NCBI GenBank assembly: GCA_933228895.1
Contig: OW121857.1
Span: forward strand, 71,171,672-71,235,671
From: Platycnemis pennipes
Lineage: Eukaryota > Arthropoda > Insecta > Odonata > Platycnemididae
DNA length: 64,000 nucleotides
Direction: 5' to 3'
The position numbers and the translations under genes are program-made. A model generated the notes under the pieces. That model was not told the DNA's origin. It did no database searches and was given only the letters and a program-made list of their open reading frames with translations. Positions 1 through 9,689 of this stretch are shown in pieces (position 1 is the stretch's first letter; each line of letters begins with the position of its first letter).

Positions 1-150
1 TCTGCCCAAACCGAGAAGACCGATGAAGAACCAAGAAAAGCTCTAGTAAAGGAATCAGCCAAGCCGGCTAAGGCCTTTAATCCGGCACCAAAAATCAGTG
101 CCACCACCACCGCGCGTTCTCCAAAGAAGAACCTCAAGAAGTACCCCAAA
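1..150 (+). pseudogene. I1: C-terminal ORF1 fragment of an I-group retrotransposon
   Basis: The frame starting at base 1 is open to the TAA at about 151. It holds a Lys/Pro/Ala/Thr-rich segment with the blocks KPAKA and NPA, which matches the tail of ORF1 downstream of the zinc knuckles in the copy at 21,618-22,787. The window edge cuts the left end. The match is lost near 140-150, before the usual acidic and basic C-terminus. This would be the nucleic-acid-binding protein of the element. It is a decayed remnant. Confidence 0.7.
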
Positions 151-240
151 TAACAATACCATATGACACATGAGAAAAAAAATATGCATAATAAACACTT
201 TTGAGCACATCAACACTAAGCGAGTGTTTAATTGTGGACA

Positions 241-262
241 ATTAGTAATAATAATAATATAT
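241..262 (-). repeat. (ATT)n 3' tail of CR1/Daphne-like element 1
   Basis: On the minus strand this is a run of ATT units just past the 3' UTR. CR1-clade elements usually end in such short microsatellites. It marks the 3' end of the element whose RT lies at 669-1728. Confidence 0.5.
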
Positions 263-668
263 TTTATTTGTCCAACAGACACTGTACAAAAATACGGTAC
301 TAAGCAAGTATATAGGACACCTCATGGCAATAAGAGATAAGAAAATAAGGTGTATAGATTAAGTTTCATGGTACATAAGATATTCATTGATACTGTAGAA
401 ACACCTCTCCAACAAAAAATCAAATACCTCTCTTTGAATCACTCTCATGTTATTCTCAAGTTTTATGCCAGTAGGTAACTTATAAAATTTTATACACATA
501 GTTCTAGGACTTTTTAAATGTTTTGTGGATCTAGATTATGTCACATGCATATCATATTTTAACCTTGTATCATATGTATGGATTTCATTATTCATAACAA
601 AATCAGTAATATTTTTTTCACGTAGATTACTGCATGATATATGTAAACAGATGGCACTGTTAATAACC

Positions 669-1728
669 TTAATTTCTTGAACAGAGGTCGACAATGAGAC
701 CTGTAATGCACCTTACCCTCAGTTTTTTACATAAATTTGTGGTGTGTACGTCCCACTTCAACACAGAATCAACTTCCGCCCCAAGAAATTTAACATTATT
801 TGTAACATTGAGGTCACCAAAATTACTCTGTAAGTGGTTACTATCATGTGCGTTAAGCGTGGATAGAAAAGCTGTAATTTGTGATTTATTCATATTCAAT
901 AATAAATCATTGTTATCACACCAACTACCCATTTGCTGTATTAATAATTCCCCTGACTCAATTAAATTGAGCAAAGTTTTACCAGACACTAAAATACTGG
1001 TATCGTCAGCATACATTATGCATTTAATATTTGTATTAATCATTAACTTTTTCGGTAATTCATTAACATATAATAAGAATAATAAAGGGCCCCATACGCA
1101 GCCTTGAGGTACACCTTTTTTCACGCTGAGTGATGAGGAAGGAAAAACCTTTCCATCTCTTCGCTATGCTACCCTCTGATGCCGTGCAGCAAGATATGTC
1201 TTAAGCCACTGTAGGGCTGTTCCTCTAATACCAAACCTCGCATTTAAGAAGCAATTTCGTATGATTTACAACATCAAAGGCTCTACTCAGGTCAAAAAAT
1301 ATGCCCATCACCTTGCATTTTTTGTCAATTTGATTCATAACATAATCAATAGAATTAAATAAGGCTTGTTCAGTAGACTTCCGTTTGCGAAAGCCAAACT
1401 GGAAGGCAGATAACAGATTGACACTGTCCAAGTAATCAGTTAGTCTATTGTAGAACACATACTCAAATATTTTCCCAAACTGGGAAATAATAGATATAGG
1501 GCTATAATTGTTAACATTTTCACGTTCACCTTTTTTCTTAAAGACTGGAACAACCCTTGATGTTTTTAGAGCTTCTGGATATGTTCCTTCAGCTAAAGAC
1601 TAATTGACTAGCATTAACAAAGGGTTAATTATAGCATCCCCACCTTTTTTAATAATTATACAAGTAATTCCGTCAATGGCAGCTGACTTTTTCATTCCAA
1701 CCTTACCTAGATAGGACCTTAGCTCACT
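669..1728 (-). pseudogene. Reverse transcriptase domain, CR1/Daphne-like, frameshifted
   Basis: Minus-strand pieces at 1728-1459, 1458-1225 and 1124-669 together give RT blocks in order: a FGFRKRKST block, FFDLSRAFD (motif A with its Asp), GVPQGC (motif B) and YADDTS (motif C, the catalytic Asp pair). Between 1224 and 1125 the frame is lost, so no single ORF survives. The RT would copy the element RNA onto the nicked target. The domain ends without RNase H. The family match is confident; the copy is dead. Confidence 0.8.
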
Positions 1729-3030
1729 TTAATTACAGGGCATTGGGTACATTGAAGATGATAGGTTAGGTATAATTGACTCACTAGGCATTGGATGATG
1801 CACATTGGGGAGATCTATGAAGTGCTTATTGAATACTTTAGAAAGTTCAATGGGATCCGTTATACTGTTGCCATTATTATCATTTATAAAAAATGGGGAT
1901 TCAACATCATTAGGACCGTTATTACTCTTAATAATATCCCAAGCCACCCTAGAATAGCAAGAAGCATTTAGAATTCTTTTATCATTATATTTATTCTTAG
2001 ATCTAATAATTAAGTGCCTGTAGTCACGCTTTATGGCAGCAAATTCTTGGTGCAGTGAGTCATCATTGGAGTATTTGATACTTTGCGATCTTTCTTTTAG
2101 GTATCTGGACATATAGCGAATTTCTGGTGTTAGCCAGCACCTACTTTGTTTATTCCTGTTTTCTTTTACAATTTCAAGTGGGAAAGCAAGGTTATAGTAA
2201 TGAAACGCACTATAAAATGTATCTAAGTTACTATTTAAGTTATTCGCACCATGAAGTCCTGACCAGTCATGCTGGTTTAATAATATGCAAAAGTAATTCA
2301 TACTAGATTCTGCAAAGAGCCGTTGATGCCTAATAGGATTATGCATGTTTCTATTATGTTTCACGTATAATTTTGCCTCTATCGCAAAGTGATCGGACAA
2401 GGCAAGATCAGAGACTTCAATTGCACTGTTGACTTCATTATAGTCAGTGATCACATTATCTAGAAGAGATTTACTATTTCTTGTTACCCTAGTTGGTATT
2501 TTAACGAGAGGTTTCATGTTGTATGAGTCCAATATTTGAAGAAAGCGTGATTGTTCATGCCCATCCAATAAGAGGTTACAATTAAAGTCACCAGTTAGTA
2601 CTATTGTCGGCCTAGATGCATGACTTGTTAAAGAAAATAGCAGACAATCCAGTTTTTCTAGAAAAGAATTGAAACAACCAAGAGGGGACCTGTAGACGAC
2701 AAGAATAATAAAGTCATGATTAGACAGAGTATTTGACACCTGAAGATTCAAATGTTATATCAGAATTCAAGGACTGTAGATCGTGAGATATGTTCTTGAA
2801 GTACAGGGAGCTTTTTACATAAATTACAACTCTTCCATGACAATGACTCTTACGGCAATAAGAGTCACCAACAACATAACCAGGTATTGTTACGGTCACT
2901 TCTTTCAGCCAATGCTCACATAGGCATATGAAGTCCGGCTTATTACGTATGACTACAGCTTCAAGTTCATCAAACTTATTACTTAAACACTGTATATTTA
3001 AGACTAGTATTTTAAAATTTATGTCACGTA
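1729..3030 (-). pseudogene. Apurinic-like endonuclease and linker of CR1/Daphne-like element 1
   Basis: The longest open piece is 2751-1729 (340 codons). It contains VYRSPLG, LTGDFNCNLL and LSDHFAI, which are the conserved endonuclease blocks around catalytic Asp, Asn and His residues. The N-terminal part (FICLCEHWL) is readable in another frame at about 3020-2760, so one frameshift lies near 2755. The downstream linker runs toward the RT fragment. This enzyme would nick the target DNA. The start is not preserved. Confidence 0.75.
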
Positions 3031-3048
3031 ATCCTGAGTCAACTGCAG

Positions 3049-3345
3049 TTAACCCGAAGGCACATTTAGGCGTCTTTTCAGAAAAAAATAATTATTAATT
3101 AATGCATCCTTAGGCCAGAAATCAGCTTTGACTAGCTTTTGTTTAAAATCAAAATCAATTGATACACGGAATGAGGCATAATCACCTTTACTAACTTTTA
3201 GTTGCTCAATTTCTACCGAATCCGCAGATACATCCGGTATCCTAGCTAGAATATATTTTTGGACGGCACTTTTGCAGCTAGTAATTTTTTTTTTCTGTTG
3301 GTTGCCTCGAACAGAAAAGCTGCGTGCGACCAAAGTTGTCCCCAT
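3049..3345 (-). pseudogene. ORF1 C-terminus (FP25K-like domain) of CR1/Daphne-like element 1
   Basis: This is a 98-codon open frame with the pattern YASFRVSIDFDF...DFWPKDALINNYF. It is typical of the C-terminal domain shared by baculovirus FP25K-type proteins and ORF1 of many arthropod non-LTR elements. It lies just upstream (minus strand) of the endonuclease. The N-terminal part of ORF1 is missing: at 3355 the sequence passes into an unrelated transposase remnant. Confidence 0.65.
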
Positions 3346-3354
3346 CGTCTTACA

Positions 3355-4290
3355 CCTTCACACAAATGAGAAATCTGGTGCACATTGTAAGTCATTTCAA
3401 GAGGCCCATATAATGATTCCGTGAGTCTTACAAACCCCTCTTTTTATCTGCTTCCACCAGTTCAGTTTCTAAGATACTGTCTTGCAACAAAATATGGATG
3501 CCACTCAAAAGAAGCTTCCAATGTCTCAAATATCTATTAGGAATCACATTAGACAAAACTGGAACACTATAAAATAGCAACCAATTTTCCAACTCTCAAG
3601 CTTTCTTCACTTTCCTCTTTGTGGGAGGCACAGGCAGTCATTTCAGGTAGTGAGGGAGTTTAATGTTCTTCATCACTTTATCCAACTTCGATGCAACTTT
3701 TGGAGAACCAATATAATATGGGGAGCCAACTCTCGACATCCAAACATCTGAAAAGCGTTTACATACCCCAAGGACCACACAATGCATGTAAATAATCGGG
3801 TACAAAACCCCAAACCATTGGGAACCATTTCAAGTTTATCAGTGGATTTGCGCCTTGAATCCCATTACTCTTTTCACCAGAGATAGGAAATGTTTCATAG
3901 GAATCTTTAAAATTATTTTCATTTCTTAATACTATATGCATGTCAGTGTTTGTGTACTTAAAAGTGTCATCCACAAATTCCCCTCTTATCATACACCAAC
4001 TGCAATAATTATACCCATAAGACCTGAAATTCCTTGCATAGGAGCCCGAGCCACTGTGTCTACACAGCAACAGACAGGTAGCACTTTATATTTTGTCATG
4101 GTGGAATCATGATGAACCACTTTGTAGACTCATACAACTCATTCATAACTCTTATAAAGGGGACTAGAAAGACATCCATTTGAGGTTTTCCCCATCCATG
4201 CGATAATCCTGCAAGCACCATATTTTCCTGCGTGCATCAATATTCAACTCATTAATCATTAGGTATAGTGGAGTAATAGATTATCTGCCA
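3355..4290 (-). pseudogene. tnp2/CACTA-like transposase remnant
   Basis: Minus-strand fragments in several frames read as parts of a tnp2-type transposase. A 104-codon piece (4070-3759) has a CSWC zinc-like motif, then GIQGANPLINL and WGFVPDYLHAL. Further downstream (about 3720-3360) are PHYLK, ELENWLLFYSVPVL and a segment resembling the conserved 'GPLEMTYNVHQ' block. The order matches long cut-and-paste transposases common in arthropods. Stops and frameshifts are frequent. Assignment to CACTA rather than a neighbouring superfamily is uncertain. Confidence 0.55.
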
Positions 4291-4379
4291 TCTTTTGAAA
4301 TAGAAGAATCATCACAGTTGAATGTACATGTAACTAACACATAATCATATATCCTAAAACATTTATCAAGTCTACTTAC

Positions 4380-4462
4380 AGTGAAACCTCTATTTTACAC
4401 TTTTGAACGGACCACCTGAAAAAGGTGTAAAATTGAGGAAAATGTAAAATAGAGGAAACGAA
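4380..4462. repeat. Terminal inverted repeat and subterminal hairpin of Tigger 1
   Basis: The sequence opens with CAGTGAAACCTC after a TA. It contains an internal complementary pair: CCTCTATTTTACA and TGTAAAATAGAGG are exact reverse complements. CAGT starts and TA targets are standard for Tigger/pogo. Confidence 0.55.
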
Positions 4463-4569
4463 AATATATCAGTATAACTGACCTCGCAATAATAATTCAA
4501 TTTATATCCCATATAATATGTGTATATTTAAACAAAATAATAAGGATAATGTAAAAGTTTACAATCAAT

Positions 4570-5721
4570 TTACTTTTTTAACCACTCTAGTAAAGTAATT
4601 TGCTTCTTTTTTTCTAGAGCTTTCAATCTATACAAATGGTTTTCAACTGTATTGCAGGCTTCAACCAAATTTCCCTCATTCTCAAATTTTTGAATATATT
4701 TCTTTACAGTATCTAGTCCTTCCAGAGCATCTATAAAATTTGTGGTTTCTTCTTCTATGTCATCCTCCTCTTCAAAGTCTTCATCTTAATGAGACTGCTG
4801 TGCACTGAAAATTTGGTCCACAGTCGGAACATCACACACAACCACAGGGCTATCACATCTGACAAAGTCGTCAACTGACTCCATTATTCTGTAAGGAGTT
4901 CCAGTCATTTTCCTCATTTTCACTATTAACTCATTAACTTTACAGCACTATCATCATCAGCTGTGATGCAATCGCCAAAAAATCCACAGTTAGCAAAACA
5001 ATTCTTTATTGTAAGGGGTGTTACCAAGCGCCAAGCTTCAGCTATGAAGTTCATCACATGCAATACACTCAACTTCCTCTTCGTAGCATCCTGAAGCAAT
5101 CCCCCATCAATCACGGCAACTGTTTTACGAACTAGAAGCTTTCTGCAATGAATCTTAAATGCATGGATAATGCCTAAATCTAAAGGCTGGACCTTGCTGG
5201 CACAGTTAGGTGGGAAAAATAGTACTTCAATGTTTCTCAGAAATACATTCTTTGGGTGGGCTGCACACTGATCAATGAACAGCAAAATTTTACGGTTCGT
5301 TCCACCAATTTTTCTATCTAATTGAATGAGATAGTCCTCAAATAATTTAGTGGTGATCCAAGAATTTGCATTAGCCTCATATTTGGTAGGCAACGTCCTG
5401 ACATTCTTAAAACATCGCGGGTTTTTATACTTCCCAATCACAAGAGGTGGGAGCTTATCACTTCCATTAGCATTACATGTCAAAAGAAGTGACCCGTTGT
5501 TTGGATTTTGCACCACCAGTGCATGGATTGCCTCTAAAATCCAGTGTGTGACTTGGTTGGAGATTGTAAAAAAGACCCGTCTCATCGGCCTCAGAGGTCA
5601 TAACCTTTTATCTTCTTTACCAGAGTCTCATTCTTCCACTCTTCCACAGTTTCATTGTCAACACTCTTACTCTCACCTGACAAAACTTTGTACGTGATGT
5701 TGTGTCTTCTTTTGAACTTAT
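4570..5721 (-). pseudogene. Tigger/pogo DDE transposase 1, decayed
   Basis: The main open piece (5585-4926) includes CNANGSDKLPPLVIG, KILLFIDQCAAHP with the second catalytic Asp, and PPNCASKVQPLDLGI with the third. Upstream (about 5723-5600) is the FKRRHNI...SGES...WKNETL helix-turn-helix/linker, in another frame. The region just before 5585 that should carry the first Asp is disrupted by a stop. Downstream, an acidic tail ends LLEWLKK and stops at 4570-4572. The N-terminal HTH start is cut off at 5721. It is clearly a pseudogene. Confidence 0.75.
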
Positions 5722-6605
5722 CCCCCCCTGCGGGTAGGGGGATTGAGAATACTCCCGCAGTATCTCTGCTTGTCGTAAGAGGCGACTAAAAGGGCGGGGA
5801 GACAACCCGAAAACAAACCCCCAGTCCAGCAAGGGATGCGTCCGGACAGTCTTGTGGGTCCACTGTCTGTGTGCGGCCATACCAGCTGGCCTGCGATCCA
5901 CCCGCATATTTGCCGTGTGCGGAGACCCGTAAGGGGGAGAAGGGGATCATGTTAAATAGGCTGCTAAGTATCCCCCTTTCGAGTTCAAACTTTGATCACT
6001 TTCCCCTTTGATCCCCCGCCCACCTATTGGTTTCACCAAAAACAATTTAACCCCTTCCCCCAACCCACCCCTCCACCTCTATCCCTCTCCTACCCCTCCC
6101 CTCCTTCCCTTCCCCCTCCCTCCTTCTTTTTGGGTATATATGCCAGCGGAAAAGAAATATTGACTTGTACCTGAAGATGCTCGCGGCTGAGCTTAAAGCC
6201 ACCGAGTGCGTCCACCGGGTTGCGGATGGTGGGTCGACCTCTAGATATAGAGGTTAGCTGCGAGATAAGCGAGTTTACTCGTCGAATAAGCAGTCGTGGA
6301 CAAAAAGCGACGGCATTCCGAGGGCGTAGTGGTCTATCCTTGGGTAAGGTAGGCCTTAAATAATACAGAACACGTTCTAGGCAACGATGCTGATCGCCTA
6401 TGCCATGTTATTACATTTTTAAAAGAAATAAACCTCATGAGTAAAATCTAATCTATTGTCATAAACTGGACCTTTTATACTGCCTCTGATTTTTACTCTA
6501 TATTTATATTTCTACATATTTATTGTTATAAATTACATTGTGCGTGGTGCAAAATGACCATAGTTGTCGACGCACCCTATAAACCCAAATCTACTACTAC
6601 TACTA
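5722..6605 (+). mobile_element. I2: short non-autonomous I-group element
   Basis: The first 225 bp match the 5' UTR start of the full-length I-group copies (CCCCCCTGCGGGTAGGGGG onward) up to about 5947. Then come about 420 bp unlike them: a pyrimidine-rich stretch and a GC-rich block at about 6178-6360. From 6369 the sequence matches ORF2's end, 3' UTR, hairpin and (CTA)n tail of the copy at 47,698-50,125 almost base for base. It encodes no protein. It looks like an internally deleted element with a replaced middle that keeps both ends. No target duplication was found. Confidence 0.7.
5960..6130 (+). repeat. Pyrimidine-rich tract inside I2
   Basis: About 170 bp of C- and T-rich sequence with CCCTCC and CCACCC blocks and no coding signal. 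It separates the 5' UTR-like part of I2 from its unique GC-rich block. No I-group relative in the window has it. Confidence 0.5.
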
Positions 6606-7640
6606 AAGATAGGAGAGGATCAAGAATAAGGTCCACCCACTGACAAAGTAATTTACCGGACAAACGATCAATATCCACAGCATTTTTACCTCCTACCTTA
6701 ATCAAATGTTGTTGTAGTTCTTTTTTATTCCAAGGTTTTAAATATAATGATTTACAATTCACTGAATTTGGATTGTGTGGAACAGTGGGGGCAGCCAACA
6801 GAGAAACAGGCATCTGTAAGAATGCTTCATTGAAAGCATTAGATATCATATCAGGATCTATAATGACATTTCCATAATCGTCTTTGATGTGGTCAAGAGT
6901 CTCCACTGAATTTGAGGTCGAACTCTGTTTAATGATTTTCCATGCCACTTTGGCATAGTTAGAAGCATTTTTTATTTGTTGATTATTGTACTCCCTTTTT
7001 GCTCTTTTTATACAGTACCTGTAATGTCTTCTGAAATCCAAGTGCTGATCACGCATCTGGGGTTAATTTGAATTCAAGATATTATGTGACATATTTCTTA
7101 AATAGTTTGACATGCTTACAATTTCTGGTGTTAGCCAGTTTTTTACCAGTTCCTCTGTATCTCACTGGTTCAAGAGGAAATGCAATATTAAATCAATTTC
7201 TAACAATATTTTAAAAGCTATTAAATTTTTCATATAGGCCATGTAACTCACACTCCTCTTACCAATTTTACTGTGCCATCAAGAGCCGAAAATAATTAAC
7301 AGTAGATTCGTTAATGAATCTCCGGTATTTGATTGGTTTAGACATTGAATTATTTCAAGATGACTGTATGGTTAAAGTGGACAGAATTGCAAGATGGTCA
7401 GAAAGAGCAGTGTCAAAAACTTTAGTACTTATTCTTAAATCACAAAAGTCTGTGAATATATTGTCCAATAATGTTTTAGAACACTCAGTTATCCTAGTAG
7501 GTGTATTCACTAAAGATTTCAAATTATAACTCTGCATAACATAAAGTAACTGTTTTTGCTCTGGACCTTCATTCAAAAGATTACAGTTGAAATCACCAGT
7601 TAATATAATTGTAGGTCTGTTTGAGTGATCGTGCTTGAGT
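6606..7640 (-). pseudogene. CR1/Daphne-like retrotransposon fragment 2 (endonuclease and linker)
   Basis: Minus-strand pieces at about 7633-7355 (TIILTGDFNC, then SDHLAIL) and 7056-6606 correspond to the second half of an endonuclease and the linker toward RT. The middle (about 7350-7060) is frameshifted but still shows NWLTPEIVSM. It aligns by eye with element 1 (the same LTGDFNC and PTRIT/PTRVT spacing) but is clearly diverged, so it is a second family member. Both ends are lost: the left abuts the tail of I2, the right a Jockey-like scrap. Confidence 0.7.
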
Positions 7641-7689
7641 TTCCCCGCCGGTTGCCCACTCGACAGGCCCGAATCAGGCAGTCATTAAA

Positions 7690-7800
7690 TGCCACACTAC
7701 AAATGATTTTTATAAGATCCGAGACATATTGAAAGAACTTAAAATCCCATTCCACTCATACCAACTCCTAGAATTAAAACGCCGAGACTTTGCCATTAAG
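7690..7800 (+). pseudogene. Jockey-like ORF1 fragment (PRE_C2HC-type segment)
   Basis: In one frame this reads FYKIRDILKELKIPFHSYQL and so on, the pattern of the conserved domain before the zinc knuckles in Jockey-clade ORF1 proteins. It is cut at 7800 by the start of I3. No continuation was found to the right of I3. Confidence 0.5.
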
Positions 7801-8397
7801 CCCCGTGCAGGTAGGGGGATTGAGAATACTCCCGCAGTATCCCTGCTTGTCGTAAGAGGCGACTAAAATGGCGGGGAGAAAACCCCGAAAACAAACCCCG
7901 TGCCAGCAAGGGTTGAGCCCGGACAGTCTTGTGGGTCCACTGTCTGTGTGCGGCCATACCACCTGGCCTGCGATCCACCCGCATGTTTGCCGTGTGCGGA
8001 GACCCGTAAAGAGGAGAAGGGGATCCTGGAGGGTGAGGTCCATGGTTCCCAGCCGGGTGTCGGATGCCCGGTATGGACTGGGGGCCAATACCCCTCTTTG
8101 GCCCCGGATTCGCTGTAAACGGGCGGCCTGGAGCTAGCCACTCCCGGTCAATCGGCTTCCGTGGCGTTATGCTTAACGGTGGCGAGTGCCAGGGAGGTGG
8201 GGGTCTGCGTAGGGCGGTCGGAGATGTACTGGTTTGGTGGGCCCGTGCATCGAAGACCCAACCCGAAACAGACAACCACCTCTAGAGTGCTATATCCCCT
8301 CGGGTAGCCCTGGCGACCGCACCGGTTTGCGGTGCGGCGTCCCGAATGTGTGGCTCCATGGTGGGTGGGGAGCCCGGGGGATGAATGCAGTTTAGGC
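7801..8397 (+). promoter_or_regulatory. I3 5' UTR, structured and GC-rich
   Basis: About 597 bp precede the ORF1 ATG. It shares with other copies the block GTCGTAAGAGGCGAC, the hairpin CGGGG-AGAAAA-CCCCG, and the hairpin CCGCACC-GGTTTGC-GGTGCGG about 70 bp before ORF1. I-type elements usually carry an internal promoter at the very 5' end; that this region does so is inference. Confidence 0.6.
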
Positions 8398-9564
8398 ATG
8401 GCGGATGAATCACTTCCACCACCTAAAAGATCCCGTCCGGAATCGGGCGGGGGTGATAATGTTTCAGGCGCTAGTCAGCGCTACTTAGTGATGAGGTGTC
8501 AGAAGGAAGAGGAGAGCCTGAAGAAGGTGTCTCCCTTCCTCATACGTAAAGTATTGTCTGGTTCTGTTCCTGGGGAACTTAAATCGGCAAAGAAACTTCG
8601 CGATGGCACACTGCTCATCGAAACGGCAACGAGGGCTCAAAGCGAGAAGCTATTGACATTGACAAAGCTTGGCGAAATCCCCGTTAAGGTCGAGGTGCAC
8701 CGCACCTTGAACACCTGTCGGGGAGTGATTAGTCACTATGACCTTTTGTACGTAGAGATCGACGAGATCAAGCGAGAGATGGCCTCTCAGGGAGTCACCG
8801 ATGCTCGTCGACTCACTACAAAGCGCAACGGAGAAAGAGTAAACACAACGTCTGTTGTACTCACGTTCGCGCGTGACCAACTCCCCGACAAGGTGTTTGT
8901 TGGTTATGAATCGGTCCCAGTGCGGCCATTCATACCGGCACCCATGCGATGCTACCAGTGCCAGCGATTCGGCCACATGGCCACACGGTGCGAGGGCAAG
9001 GCCACCTGCCCCCGCTGCGGCCTGGAGAAGCATGAGGGTGCGGAGTGCATAGGAGACCCACTTTGCGTCAATTGCGAGGGTGCACATCCCGTGTACTCTC
9101 GTAATTGCCCAAAGATGATGGAAGAGCGAAAAATAATGGAGATAAAGACGGTCGATAAAATCCCCTACTTTGAGGCTCGGAAAAAGTATAGAGCACAAGT
9201 TGCTCCTACTTTCTCCAAGTCATACGCTCATGTCGCCTCCCCTCGAATAGCCAAGGTCACAATCTCGACACAGACGGAATATAATGAGAGCCCGAAAACA
9301 AAATCCTCTGTGCAAAAAGCGGCCACGCCGGCTAAGGCCACATATCCGGCAAACAATACAGCAACCACCGGTCCGGGTTCTTCTAAGAAGAACCCCAACA
9401 AATCTACCACCGGGGCCACGCAAACAAAGCGTGGGAACTCCCAATCCCCTCCCCCATCTGGTAAGGTTCGAAAAAGCCAACCAGAGCCAATGGAGGAGTG
9501 TCTATCAGACACAGAAATACTCCAATTTGGCAGTAAGGGGAAGAAAAACCGCATTAAGCGCTGA
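8398..9564 (+). CDS. I3 ORF1: nucleic-acid-binding gag-like protein, 388 aa
   Basis: I chose the ATG at 8398 (MADESLPPP) because the equivalent ATG exists in the other copies, whereas the upstream in-frame extension lacks ATG and is blocked by a stop in I8. Residues about 30-110 form a conserved globular segment (VSPFLIRKVLSG...KKLRDGTLLIET). Three zinc knuckles follow at about 185-198 (CYQCQRFGHMATRC), 204-217 (CPRCGLEKHEGAEC) and 223-238 (CVNC...H...C). The tail is Lys/Pro/Thr-rich and ends KNRIKR. It should coat the element RNA in a ribonucleoprotein. The frame is intact. Confidence 0.9.
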   Translation: MADESLPPPKRSRPESGGGDNVSGASQRYLVMRCQKEEESLKKVSPFLIRKVLSGSVPGELKSAKKLRDGTLLIETATRAQSEKLLTLTKLGEIPVKVEVHRTLNTCRGVISHYDLLYVEIDEIKREMASQGVTDARRLTTKRNGERVNTTSVVLTFARDQLPDKVFVGYESVPVRPFIPAPMRCYQCQRFGHMATRCEGKATCPRCGLEKHEGAECIGDPLCVNCEGAHPVYSRNCPKMMEERKIMEIKTVDKIPYFEARKKYRAQVAPTFSKSYAHVASPRIAKVTISTQTEYNESPKTKSSVQKAATPAKATYPANNTATTGPGSSKKNPNKSTTGATQTKRGNSQSPPPSGKVRKSQPEPMEECLSDTEILQFGSKGKKNRIKR

Positions 9565-9604
9565 TCTTCCCAAAGTTTTAACTGCTCGTATTTATTGTTT
9601 TAAT

Positions 9605-9689
9605 CCCTTTTTATTTTTTTATATTTATATATATTTATATATATTTATATATATATATATATATTTATATATTTATTTATTTATTTATT
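9605..9689 (+). repeat. AT-rich tandem tract between I3 ORF1 and ORF2
   Basis: TATTTATA and TTTAT units fill the spacer just before the ORF2 ATG. The same spacer is 34 bp in I5 and 48 bp in I6, where a shorter TTTA run occurs. The expansion looks like simple-repeat slippage. Confidence 0.7.

Larger units (their letters stand above)
241..3345 (-). mobile_element. CR1/Daphne-like non-LTR retrotransposon 1 (minus strand, decayed)
   Basis: Read on the minus strand the order is ORF1 C-terminus (3345-3049), endonuclease (about 3030-1990), a linker, then reverse transcriptase (about 1728-669), a 3' UTR and a terminal (ATT)n tract at about 241-262. There is no RNase H domain. The ORF1 end resembles the FP25K-type C-terminal domain found in many arthropod CR1-clade elements. 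That domain and the EN-RT order support CR1/Daphne, but the exact clade is my inference. Several frameshifts and stops make it inactive. Confidence 0.75.
4380..5721 (-). mobile_element. Tigger/pogo DNA transposon 1, truncated at its 5' end
   Basis: The left end has a TA followed by CAGTGAAACCTCTATTTTAC, a pogo/Tigger-type inverted terminal repeat; a complementary stretch (GTAAAATAGAGG) sits about 60 bp inside. A decayed DDE transposase follows on the minus strand. The other terminal repeat is missing because the sequence changes at 5722 into the 5' end of a short I-like element. Confidence 0.7.

Noticed and set aside
694..1107. 137-codon + strand ORF
   Set aside because: Shadow of the CR1/Daphne-like reverse transcriptase on the minus strand.
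5992..6174. 60-codon Pro-rich ORF
   Set aside because: It is the translation of the pyrimidine-rich tract in I2.
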